From Alphaproteobacteria bacterium (lineage in GTDB: Bacteria; Pseudomonadota; Alphaproteobacteria; Rhizobiales; Aestuariivirgaceae): a stretch of 18,598 nt of DNA. This document shows positions 7,024-14,017 of the stretch, one piece after another. The stretch spans positions 1 through 18,598 of the forward strand of contig JAGRLX010000112.1 in assembly GCA_020441605.1 (NCBI GenBank), read 5' to 3'. The notes below the pieces were generated by a model. That model was given only the letters and a program-made list of their open reading frames with translations, had not been told where the DNA came from and ran no database searches. A program made the position numbers and the translations under genes. The stretch's first letter is position 1. Every line of letters begins with the position of its first letter.

Positions 7024-7359
7024 ATGCATCGCATCGGCAGGACGATAATGACACTGGCAATGCTGGCCATGGCCGGGTCGTTTGTGGTGCAACCGGCGGC
7101 AGCCAAGAGCAAAGCTTACTGCCGGGCCTATGCCGAGGATTACGCCAACAGCCGGGCCAATGCCGGGGACGTCCTGGCCGGGACCGCGCTTGGAGCTGCA
7201 ACTGGCGCCCTGATCGGTCTGGCCATCGACGGTGGCAAGGGTGCGGGCAAGGGTGCCATCATCGGTGGCGTCGGCGGCACAATGGCCGGCGGCATCCATA
7301 CCAATGAGAAATGGCGCAAGCATTATCGCAAGGCCTACGCCAAATGCAGGGCCTCTTGA
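7024..7359 (+). CDS. Small exported glycine-zipper protein
   Basis: Encodes 111 residues. GGGAGG seven bases before the ATG supports this start. Residues 1-27 are a signal peptide ending QPAAA. Then follows a short segment with Cys33 and a Tyr-rich YCRAYAEDYA. Residues 53-91 are a glycine-zipper-type stretch with small residues spaced for helix packing (GTALGAATGALIGLAIDGG and GAIIGGVGGTMAGG). The tail is basic and aromatic (NEKWRKHYRKAYAKCRAS). Such proteins associate with the envelope, often the outer membrane, and some relatives are stress-linked; its precise role is unknown. There is no lipobox cysteine at the cleavage site, so it is not a typical lipoprotein. It may be transcribed together with the amidohydrolase 49 bases downstream. 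Confidence 0.75.
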   Translation: MHRIGRTIMTLAMLAMAGSFVVQPAAAKSKAYCRAYAEDYANSRANAGDVLAGTALGAATGALIGLAIDGGKGAGKGAIIGGVGGTMAGGIHTNEKWRKHYRKAYAKCRAS

Positions 7360-7408
7360 GCGCGTCTCGCTGATCGGGCCATAGTCAGCCCCTGAAAATG
7401 GGGGGCAC

Positions 7409-9040
7409 ATGGCTGAACTGGTCATCACCAATGGCGACATAAGGACACTCGACCCGTTACGTCCGCGGGTGAGCGCCTTGCTGATCCGTGCCGGCCGGAT
7501 TGTGGCGACCGGCGATGACGCGATGGTCCGGACCATGGCGTCGCCAGGATGCCCGGTGATCGATGCGGGTGGTCGCCTAGTTCTGCCGGGCTTTCAGGAC
7601 ACCCACATTCACTTGCAGGAAAGCGGCACGCGCCAGGCCTTCGATCTTGACCTTGCCGGCATCCTCAGCTTGCCCGAACTCAAGCAAAAACTTGCCGGCT
7701 TTGCCAGCGCCCATCCGGACCGTGCCTGGATCAACGGGCATGGCTGGTACACCGGCGTATTCAATGATCACAACCTCACCCGCCAGGTGCTCGACGAGGT
7801 TGTGCCCGGCCGGCCGGTTCACCTGTCGTCGTCCGACTACCACAGTGCCATCATCAACTCGAAAGCATGCGCTGAGATCGGGCTCGACGCCAGCGTGTCC
7901 GATCCCCACAATGGCTATTTCTCGCGCGACGCGGCAGGTGTACCCACCGGCATGCTGAACGAAAAGGCGATGGACTGGGCCCGCGACCGCATGCCGAGGA
8001 CCACCGACGCGGACTATGAGGAGGGAGTGCGCTGGGGCCAGCGCCACGCCAATCAGCACGGCTTCACCGGCGTGCTCGACGCCCTCGTAACCGCGCGCCA
8101 CTTGCGCGTCTACGATGCCCTCGACCGGCGCGGCGAGCTCACCGTTCGCGTTGCCTCGACGGCACTGGTCGAGCCATCGGACTCCGTGAAGGAGGCACTG
8201 GAGCGCATCCAAGGCTTCCGCCGTGACTATCATTCGGCGATGCTGAAAGTACACTCCGCAAAGTTCTTCCTCGACGGTGTTTTCGAGAACCGCACCGCCG
8301 CGATGATCGACGGCTACAAGGACGGCCCCGGCGGCAACGCGCCGGTGATGTTCGGCGAGAACCACTTGCGCGAATTGTTTATCGCCTTCGATGCGGCGCG
8401 GTTTCAGATCCATTGCCACGTGATCGGCGACAAGGCCGTGCGCGCCGCGCTCGATGGGCTGGAGGCGGCACGCGCGGTGAATGGCGACTGGCCGAGCCTC
8501 CATCAGCTCGCCCATGTCCAGGTGGTGCGGCCGGAAGACATTCCGCGCTTCGGCACGCTTGGCGTCATGGCCAATATCCAGCCGTTGTGGGCGCGCAACG
8601 AACCGTCCGTTACCGAGGTGGCGGTGCCCATGGCGGGACCTGATCTGGCGCGGTGGCACTATCCGTTTCGGTCGATCATCGATGCCGGCGGCGGGTTTGC
8701 GCTGTCAAGCGACTGGGGTGTTTCGACTCTCAACCCGTTCCGCATCATGCAGACGGCGATCACCCGCCAGGCGCCGCGCCATGGCCGGGACTCCGAGCCC
8801 TTCCTTCCGGAGCAGCGCATGACGCTTGAGGAATGCATCAAGGGCTATACAGTTAATGCCGCCGCTGCCGCCTGGCGCAGCACCGAAACGGGAACCCTGG
8901 AACATGGCAAACATGCCGATCTGATCGTCCTCGACCAGAACCTGTTCGACATAGACGTCTATGACATCGGAAAGACCAAAGTGCTGCTGACCGTGGTCGG
9001 CGGCCATGAGGTTTGGCGCGATCCGGGGTTCACGGGGTAG
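7409..9040 (+). CDS. Metal-dependent amidohydrolase, YtcJ-like
   Basis: Encodes 543 residues, the usual size for the YtcJ-type branch of the amidohydrolase superfamily. The N-terminal beta-domain (1-60) leads to LPGFQDTHIHLQ with the metal-binding His66 and His68. The second metal site is IHCHVIGD with His335 and His337. A late SSDWGVSTLNPF segment supplies Asp435, the usual catalytic or metal aspartate. The C-terminal GKHADLIVLDQN (near 500) is the standard closing motif. There is no signal peptide, so it is cytoplasmic. It should hydrolyse an amide or cyclic amide bond; the substrate cannot be predicted for this diverse group. The ribosome site is a run of G residues at 7400-7405, partly in a short hairpin. 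It faces the small exported gene at 9073 with a 32-base gap. Confidence 0.88.
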   Translation: MAELVITNGDIRTLDPLRPRVSALLIRAGRIVATGDDAMVRTMASPGCPVIDAGGRLVLPGFQDTHIHLQESGTRQAFDLDLAGILSLPELKQKLAGFASAHPDRAWINGHGWYTGVFNDHNLTRQVLDEVVPGRPVHLSSSDYHSAIINSKACAEIGLDASVSDPHNGYFSRDAAGVPTGMLNEKAMDWARDRMPRTTDADYEEGVRWGQRHANQHGFTGVLDALVTARHLRVYDALDRRGELTVRVASTALVEPSDSVKEALERIQGFRRDYHSAMLKVHSAKFFLDGVFENRTAAMIDGYKDGPGGNAPVMFGENHLRELFIAFDAARFQIHCHVIGDKAVRAALDGLEAARAVNGDWPSLHQLAHVQVVRPEDIPRFGTLGVMANIQPLWARNEPSVTEVAVPMAGPDLARWHYPFRSIIDAGGGFALSSDWGVSTLNPFRIMQTAITRQAPRHGRDSEPFLPEQRMTLEECIKGYTVNAAAAAWRSTETGTLEHGKHADLIVLDQNLFDIDVYDIGKTKVLLTVVGGHEVWRDPGFTG

Positions 9041-9072
9041 GGCATCGGCCGCCGAGAACCCCGGCCAACATG

Positions 9073-9312
9073 CTACATGCCCAGCAGCGTGAGCGCTGCG
9101 GTCAGGTCGGCAACCGAGGCATCATGATCGCCGGATTCATGCTCGGCCTTGCCCTTGTCATACAGTTCGGTGATCTTTGCCTTGGTCGCGTCGTCGACGG
9201 TGGCGGTCTTCATGGCCTCGTCGATCTGGGCCATAAGAGCAGGGCACTGGTGGGCCAGCGCGGGACCGGCCAAGATGGACGCAAACACAGTGGCAAGAAG
9301 CAGCTTCTTCAT
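9073..9312 (-). CDS. Small exported protein of unknown function
   Basis: Encodes 79 residues. The start at 9312 is chosen over longer forms because GAGGAGG precedes it and it opens a textbook signal peptide (MKKLLLATVFASILAGPALA). The mature part of about 59 residues begins HQCPALMAQIDEAM, has a single Cys, and is predicted to be two or three charged helices. Its spacing (AKITELYDKGKAEHESGDHD, then ASVADLTAALTLL) resembles one tetratricopeptide-like helix pair. It is probably periplasmic. I recall similar short proteins as hypotheticals in alphaproteobacteria, but cannot name a function. A candidate EcfG-type promoter lies 67 bases or more upstream. Confidence 0.75.
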   Translation of the reverse strand: MKKLLLATVFASILAGPALAHQCPALMAQIDEAMKTATVDDATKAKITELYDKGKAEHESGDHDASVADLTAALTLLGM

Positions 9313-9378
9313 CGGGTGTTCCTCCTCGTGTTCCGGCAGACGGGACCGCCGGCGAGCGCGGTTCGCTCTATCGTCAAT

Positions 9379-9404
9379 TACGCCCCACAAAGCGGAACAG
9401 TTCC
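9379..9404 (-). promoter_or_regulatory. Candidate EcfG (general stress) promoter
   Basis: On the minus strand GGAAC (9404-9400) is followed after exactly 17 bases by CGTA (9382-9379). The alphaproteobacterial EcfG consensus is GGAAC-N16/17-CGTT, so there is one mismatch. Transcription would begin near 9370, about 58 bases before the small exported gene. The match is by eye and could be chance. Confidence 0.4.
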
Positions 9405-9471
9405 CCCGGACCAACCATGATATTTTCTCTTGGCGGCTAGGCATGGAGGATCATGGGCCGATCCACCCTTT

Positions 9472-10254
9472 TCAGATGCCGCGATGCCGTTGCAGAAAAT
9501 CCCGAACCGGCGGCGCCACCTTATCGGCCGCTTCCAGCAGGATGGCGTGGCGCAATACCGGCAGGATCACCAGTTCTGAGTCGGCCAGCGCATCGGCAAT
9601 CTGCCGGTTGAGACGCGGGTTGCAGCCACCGTCGTTCTCGCCGGTGAGCACCTGGCAGGGTTGCGTTACCTCGTGCAGCCAGGGCGACATCTCGGTCTCG
9701 GCGTAGATGTCGAAGACCGACAGGAAGACGTCCGGGTCGGTGTCGATCACTTGCTGCATGCGGCGCGAAATGACGTCTGGCCGGTGGGCGGCGAAGTCCG
9801 GCGTGAACCACCGGTCCTTCAAGGTCTCCAGCACCTGCGGAATACCTTTTGCCCGCATGGCCGCCACTACGCCCTTGACCTTGGCGCTGTCATCGGGCGT
9901 GCGGAAGGCCGCGGTCGACCACAGGCCCAGCGTCTTCACATGCTGCGGATATTTCCGGGCATAGGCGGGGCCGATCATGCCACCCAGCGAATGCCCGGCG
10001 AAATGAGCCCTGGCGACGCCGAGTTCGGCGCGCAGGGCTTCGAGGTCTTCCACCAGATCGTCGAGCGTGTAGGGCGGCTTGGGTGTCGGCGAGGCGCCAT
10101 GACCGCGAAGATCGTAGCTGATGATCCGGAACTCGCTCTTAAGATGCGGGATGAGGCCGGCGAAGGACGCCCGCGATGCGCCGATGCCATGGATGAGGAA
10201 CAGCGGCTCACCTTCACCTTCGACGGAAAAGGCGGATCTGATCGGTGTCGGCAT
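9472..10254 (-). CDS. Alpha/beta hydrolase, last gene of the monooxygenase operon
   Basis: Encodes 260 residues, typical of the PcaD-like (enol-lactonase) group. The oxyanion-loop motif is FLIHGIG (19-25), and the strand RIISYDLRGHGAS is characteristic. The nucleophile elbow is GHSLGG with Ser89. The acid is probably Asp208 (LTGENDGG) and the base His236 (PVLRHAILLE). There is no signal peptide, so it is cytoplasmic. The ATG at 10254 lies one base after the tautomerase stop codon, so translation is probably coupled. In this operon it likely hydrolyses an ester, lactone or carbon-carbon bond in an intermediate made by the flavin monooxygenase. The true substrate is unknown. Confidence 0.85.
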   Translation of the reverse strand: MPTPIRSAFSVEGEGEPLFLIHGIGASRASFAGLIPHLKSEFRIISYDLRGHGASPTPKPPYTLDDLVEDLEALRAELGVARAHFAGHSLGGMIGPAYARKYPQHVKTLGLWSTAAFRTPDDSAKVKGVVAAMRAKGIPQVLETLKDRWFTPDFAAHRPDVISRRMQQVIDTDPDVFLSVFDIYAETEMSPWLHEVTQPCQVLTGENDGGCNPRLNRQIADALADSELVILPVLRHAILLEAADKVAPPVRDFLQRHRGI

Positions 10255-10255
10255 T

Positions 10256-10456
10256 CTACTTGTCCGGATATTTCTCGTTCATCATGTCATAGCCCACGCC
10301 CCAGTCGGTCTTGTCGACGTCCGTAAAGACGACGTGAAAGGCCTCGGGCTTGCCGCCGCCCGCGCCGCGGATGAAGCCGTCAATCAGCTCCCTGGCGATC
10401 TTCTTCTTTTGTTCGGCGGTGCGGCCCCTGAACATCTCGACCCGGATTATTGGCAT
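10256..10456 (-). CDS. 4-oxalocrotonate tautomerase family protein
   Basis: Encodes 66 residues, about the usual 62 for this family. After loss of the initiator Met, the catalytic N-terminal Pro1 is exposed (PIIRVEMF) and Arg11 (RGRTAEQ) is present, as in 4-oxalocrotonate tautomerase. The second arginine, Arg39, appears replaced by His (AFHVVF). The usual Phe50 is Trp in the TDWGVGY turn. These changes suggest a substrate different from 4-oxalocrotonate. The family performs keto-enol isomerisation, and some relatives dehalogenate or hydrate. It is the middle gene of a three-gene operon, 31 bases after the monooxygenase and one base before the hydrolase. Confidence 0.85.
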   Translation of the reverse strand: MPIIRVEMFRGRTAEQKKKIARELIDGFIRGAGGGKPEAFHVVFTDVDKTDWGVGYDMMNEKYPDK

Positions 10457-10487
10457 GGTGCGTTATTCCCCTATGGTAGTGCGCGTA

Positions 10488-11513
10488 TTACGCCGCCTTC
10501 TTCTGTGTCCGGAAATGCGGCATGATCTCTTCGGCGAACTGGCTCATCATGTCGAGGACCATCTGCTGCTCCTGACCGAAATTCGATGTGGCGATCACTT
10601 CATCGATGCCAAGCTCGGCATAGACCGAGAGCCGATCAATCATCTCGTCGCGCCCGCACAACAGCAGGTTGGTGGCCAGTTCCTCGACCGTCTGCTTGCG
10701 CGGCAGCGGCCGGATGATGCCTTGATCGACGATGCCAGGCCCGCCGAAGACATTGTCGAAGCTCTTGAAATAGGTATGGGCGCACTCGGCAATCGACTGA
10801 CGGTCTGTTTCGTTGTTCACGAGGAACAGGCCACGCTGCAGGCTGAGCCGTGTGTCGAGCGGCCGGCCCGCCGCCGCCTTGCCACGCCGGAAGGCATCGA
10901 CCTGATCCACAAGTTGTTGATGGCTGCCACCGAGGGGCGTTGTCTGCACGTGATAGCCGGCCTTGGCAGCAGCTTCGATTCCGATCGGGTTCATCACAGC
11001 CACCATCAGCGGGATGGGGTCTTCCGGGCGTGGCATTATGGTAAGCGGCGCAAAACTGTAGCGTGGACTGTTCCACGATACATCGGCGCGGGTGAGCAGC
11101 GCCTCGAGGATCTGCAGATCTTCCTCGAAATGGGGCTTGGTCTTGTCGAAGGGAACACCGATCCGCTCGGTTTCGTAGCCGAATGCACCTTTGCCCACGC
11201 CGAGCATCAGCCGTCCGTCACAAAGCGCCTGCGACTGCACGACTTCGCCCGCAAAGACTCGCATGTCGCGCAAGGGGAGCTGGCAGACCGAGGTCATCAG
11301 CAGCACGCGCTCGGTGTGGGCCGCGATCTTCACCGCCATCTGCAAAGGCGACGGGATGAGCAGCACATTGAGCAGGTGATGCTCCGGAATGCCGACGCCG
11401 TGGTATCCGAGCTTTTCGGCATGGATCGCCTGCTCGATCATGGTCGCATAGAGCCGTTTGCCGCCCATTGCGGGGTCCAGCATGTGGCTCGACAGGAAGT
11501 GGATGAAATCCAT
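10488..11513 (-). CDS. LLM-class (luciferase-like) flavin-dependent monooxygenase
   Basis: Encodes 341 residues, typical of bacterial luciferase-like oxidoreductases with a TIM-barrel fold using reduced FMN or F420; FMN is more likely in this organism. Visible family features include GVGIPEHHL (39-47), the VLLMTSVCQLPLRDMRVFAGE segment (69-89) and the DGRLMLGVGKGAFGYE stretch (99-114). It should insert oxygen into a small organic substrate, for example by desulfonation, epoxidation or ring hydroxylation, but the reaction cannot be read. It is the first gene of an operon with a tautomerase and a hydrolase, divergent from a LysR regulator. No flavin reductase gene is visible, so reduced flavin must come from elsewhere. 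The ribosome site is modest (AGGGA). Confidence 0.85.
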   Translation of the reverse strand: MDFIHFLSSHMLDPAMGGKRLYATMIEQAIHAEKLGYHGVGIPEHHLLNVLLIPSPLQMAVKIAAHTERVLLMTSVCQLPLRDMRVFAGEVVQSQALCDGRLMLGVGKGAFGYETERIGVPFDKTKPHFEEDLQILEALLTRADVSWNSPRYSFAPLTIMPRPEDPIPLMVAVMNPIGIEAAAKAGYHVQTTPLGGSHQQLVDQVDAFRRGKAAAGRPLDTRLSLQRGLFLVNNETDRQSIAECAHTYFKSFDNVFGGPGIVDQGIIRPLPRKQTVEELATNLLLCGRDEMIDRLSVYAELGIDEVIATSNFGQEQQMVLDMMSQFAEEIMPHFRTQKKAA

Positions 11514-11565
11514 GGCGCATTCCCTGGTGGTGGAAAGGCCGCGACAGTGCCAGAGTGATTCTGAT

Positions 11566-11613
11566 TTGAAAATCGAATTATTTCGGTCATTATATTCGAA
11601 TTATTCGAAGTAG
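11566..11613. promoter_or_regulatory. Divergent promoter region with LysR-type operator
   Basis: A perfect palindrome TTCGAAT-T-ATTCGAA lies at 11595-11609 and contains TCGAATTATTCGA (11596-11608), a T-N11-A LysR box. The core TCGAATTATT recurs as a direct repeat at 11573-11582, 23 bp away. On the minus strand a perfect TATAAT (11594-11589) abuts the palindrome and could serve the monooxygenase operon; its -35 (GAGACT, 11617-11612) is poor, which fits activator dependence. On the plus strand TTGAAA (11566-11571) and TATATT (11591-11596) could serve lysR, though spaced 19 bases. Confidence 0.6.
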
Positions 11614-11617
11614 TCTC

Positions 11618-12463
11618 ATGAATCTCGATGAAGTCCGGACCTTTCTCGAAGTTGTCGAAACAGGCAGTCTGGTAGCTGCGTCGCGCCGTCTGAACGTTAC
11701 CCAATCGACCGTGACCGCGCGCATCAATGGGCTGGAACAGGAACTGGGGCAAAAGCTCTTGCATCGCTACAAGTCAGGCGCTGAACTCACTTCGCCGGGC
11801 TTCAAGTTCAAGCGTTATGCCGAGGTGTTGGTGCAACTCTGGGGCCAGGCCCGCTCCGAGATCTCGCTGCCCAAGGGCTTCGAGGGGGTCTGCAATGTCG
11901 GCCTAGAGTTCGATCTCTGGCAGCACTTCGGGCAATGCTTTCTCGATCATCTGCGTGGCAAGCACCCCGGCATAGCACTTGCCTTCTGGCCCGGCGAACA
12001 ACGCATGATCGACCGCTGGCTGGCCATTGGTCTGGTCGACATCGCCTTCTGCTATGCACCGCCTGTCGGGGGGAGTTTCACCAGCCGGGTGATCCGCAGC
12101 GATGAACTCGTCCTGGTGTCGCGCCAGCCGGCTGCGGGCCTGACCCTCGGCCGCGACTACGTCTATGTCGATCACGGCGAGGAATTCCGCCGCCAACATG
12201 CCGCCGCCTTTCCCAGCGATGTGACCTCGGCCCTGACCATCGCATCGTCGGATTGGGCCCTTGACCACCTGCTGCGCAAGGGCGGGTCGGGTTATCTGCC
12301 GCACCGCATCGCTGCGCCCCATTTGGCCGCCGGACTGCTCCACATCGCCGCGAACGCGCCGGTTTTTCAGCGGCCGGTCTACGTGGTGGAAAATGCCCAG
12401 GCGGTGCAGAACTGGCTGTGGTATCCGGAAGCGATTGCCGCGTTGTCGGCGGCCACAAGCTAG
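11618..12463 (+). CDS. LysR-family transcriptional regulator of the divergent monooxygenase operon
   Basis: Encodes 281 residues, slightly shorter than the usual 290-310. The N-terminal winged helix-turn-helix is clear: MNLDEVRTFLEVVETGSLVA, then ASRRLNVTQSTVTARINGLE (recognition helix about residues 26-46), then QELGQKLLHR. The effector domain spans about residues 90-275 in the periplasmic-binding-protein fold, with LVSRQPAAGLTLGRD and the SSDWALDHLLRKGGSGYLP segment typical of the second half. It should bind a pathway compound and activate the divergent LLM monooxygenase, tautomerase and hydrolase operon, and probably repress itself. The ribosome site is weak and the leader may be very short. 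The stop overlaps that of the DMT transporter within the shared sequence CTAG. Confidence 0.87.
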   Translation: MNLDEVRTFLEVVETGSLVAASRRLNVTQSTVTARINGLEQELGQKLLHRYKSGAELTSPGFKFKRYAEVLVQLWGQARSEISLPKGFEGVCNVGLEFDLWQHFGQCFLDHLRGKHPGIALAFWPGEQRMIDRWLAIGLVDIAFCYAPPVGGSFTSRVIRSDELVLVSRQPAAGLTLGRDYVYVDHGEEFRRQHAAAFPSDVTSALTIASSDWALDHLLRKGGSGYLPHRIAAPHLAAGLLHIAANAPVFQRPVYVVENAQAVQNWLWYPEAIAALSAATS

Positions 12464-13386
12464 ATCGTCTGCGGCAGGTTGCGCCGGTTGCGTTGGCGCA
12501 GCCAGTCGATCGACAGGTGCAGGAACAAGGCGGCAAAGACCACCGATCCCCCGATGATGGTCCGCGGGCCCGGCAGTTCGTCATGGACCAGCCAGACCCA
12601 GACCGGACCCAGGACCGGTTCCAGGGTACCGACCAATGCCGCGAGGGCTGACGGAATGAGCCGTGCGCCCGTGGCGAACATGGCCAGACCCATGCCGAGA
12701 TTGATGGCGCCGAACAGGAAGAGCCAAGCGCCGTTGGCGAGCGAGACGGCATAGGACCCGGCCAGCGCGCCTGAGACAGCCATTGCCAGCAAGGCGCCAA
12801 GGCAGACGGCGGGCGTCATGCGCACATGGGCGGCACGGCGGGTGATCACAGTCGCAATCGAAAACATGATCGAGATGAGCAACGCCAGGCCGTCGCCGAT
12901 GGGCGAAACCTGGCCGGTGAGCGAGGACGACACCATGATGCCGACGCCGCCGATCACCGCGGCGATGGCAAGCCAGGTGGTCGCGGACACCCGTTCGCCG
13001 AAAAGGGCCCAGGCCAACAGCGCCGCGATGAGCGGCACACCTGCCTGCATCAGGAGGATATTGGCGACGGTGGTGTGCGCCAGGGCCACGATGAACGACG
13101 TGGAGGCGATCGCGAAGCAAAGGGCGACGCCCATTCCGGCCCAGCCCATGTTGCGGAACAGGGAGAGGGTGCCGCGTGCCCCATCGCGCCACAGCATGAA
13201 GGCGATCAAGAAGGTGGCGGCAAAGCTCGCCCGCCAGAATACGATGGCCCAACTGTCAGAGAGCGTGATGAAGCGGGCGATGGCGCCGCCAAAGCTCCAG
13301 GTGACGGCTGATCCCGCGACCAGAAGGATGCCGAGGCGGCTCTGGTCGGCGAGCGACGGGTTATGGGCGGCGGATGTGGCGGTCAT
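12460..13386 (-). CDS. DMT-family (EamA) transporter
   Basis: Encodes 308 residues, with about ten hydrophobic segments in the inner membrane. It is built from two EamA repeats (about 17-150 and 163-295). The typical PLIAALLAWALFGERVSATTW end of repeat one is matched by LEPVLGPVWVWLVHDELPGPRTIIGG in repeat two. Such carriers export or import amino acids, nucleosides or other metabolites; the substrate here is unknown. The C-terminus is basic (RQRNRRNL). It is tail-to-tail with the LysR gene and shares four bases at the stops. A link to the monooxygenase pathway, for example effector transport, is possible but not shown. The ribosome site before the ATG at 13386 is weak. Confidence 0.88.
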   Translation of the reverse strand: MTATSAAHNPSLADQSRLGILLVAGSAVTWSFGGAIARFITLSDSWAIVFWRASFAATFLIAFMLWRDGARGTLSLFRNMGWAGMGVALCFAIASTSFIVALAHTTVANILLMQAGVPLIAALLAWALFGERVSATTWLAIAAVIGGVGIMVSSSLTGQVSPIGDGLALLISIMFSIATVITRRAAHVRMTPAVCLGALLAMAVSGALAGSYAVSLANGAWLFLFGAINLGMGLAMFATGARLIPSALAALVGTLEPVLGPVWVWLVHDELPGPRTIIGGSVVFAALFLHLSIDWLRQRNRRNLPQTI

Positions 13387-13504
13387 GGTCGTGGTTCCAT
13401 ATCCGCCGCAGCGAGCACCGGCAAGCCAGGCTTCGCGAATGGGACGGCGGCGGCCGGAGCATGGCGAAGCTTGTGTGCTTCGCCCCGCCCGCTATGCTGT
13501 CCGC

Positions 13505-13999
13505 ATGAAGGGCGAGCGAACTCAACTTTCGGACAATCCCACACAGAATGGCGTCGCGCTTGAGCCGCAGGATCCGGCAAGCCCGGTCGCCCGCTGGTGC
13601 CTCGCGCAATATTACGGGGAACTCGACCGCCGCTTCGGCGGCGGCTTCGATCCCGGCGACGCGGCCTATGCCGGTGACGCCGACCGCCTGGTACACTTTG
13701 TGATTGCATTGCGCGATAACCTGCCGGTCGGATGTGGATCGCCGGTCTGGAACAGTTGTGAGGCCGGCGAGATCAAGCGCATGTGGGTGGCACCCGAGGC
13801 ACGCGGGGCAGGACTGGCGAAGCGCATATTGCGTCATCTCGAAGACGTCGCACGCGATGTGGGTCTTGCCGCCCTGCGGCTCGATACCAACAAGGCTCTG
13901 GCCGAAGCCCAGGCCTTATATCGCCAGGCGGGATACGCCGAGATTGCGCGCTACAGCGACAATCCATACGCTCATCACTGGTTCGGAAAGACACTCTAA
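13505..13999 (+). CDS. GNAT-family N-acetyltransferase
   Basis: Encodes 164 residues. The frame is open far upstream, but that part is antisense to the transporter and lacks family character, so ATG 13505 is chosen; the ribosome site is weak. The acetyl-CoA-binding motif is IKRMWVAPEARGAGLAKRIL (90-109), a clear [RQ]-x-x-G-x-[GA] loop. It is followed by LRLDTNKALAEAQALYRQAG (124-143) and YAEIARYSDNPYAHHWFGK, as in many small-molecule or peptide acetyltransferases. It is cytoplasmic and its substrate is unknown. The dehydrogenase starts 18 bases downstream and is probably co-transcribed. Confidence 0.8.
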   Translation: MKGERTQLSDNPTQNGVALEPQDPASPVARWCLAQYYGELDRRFGGGFDPGDAAYAGDADRLVHFVIALRDNLPVGCGSPVWNSCEAGEIKRMWVAPEARGAGLAKRILRHLEDVARDVGLAALRLDTNKALAEAQALYRQAGYAEIARYSDNPYAHHWFGKTL

Positions 14000-14017
14000 C
14001 CAAGAGGAGAACGTTTC

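Noticed and set aside
9024..9063. 8-bp inverted repeat CGGGGTTC/GAACCCCG between convergent genes
   Set aside because: The loop is 24 bases and there is no T run, so a terminator could not be claimed with confidence.
12818..13504. Long N-terminal extension of the GNAT frame
   Set aside because: It lies antisense to the DMT transporter and has no family features; the acetyltransferase begins properly at 13505.
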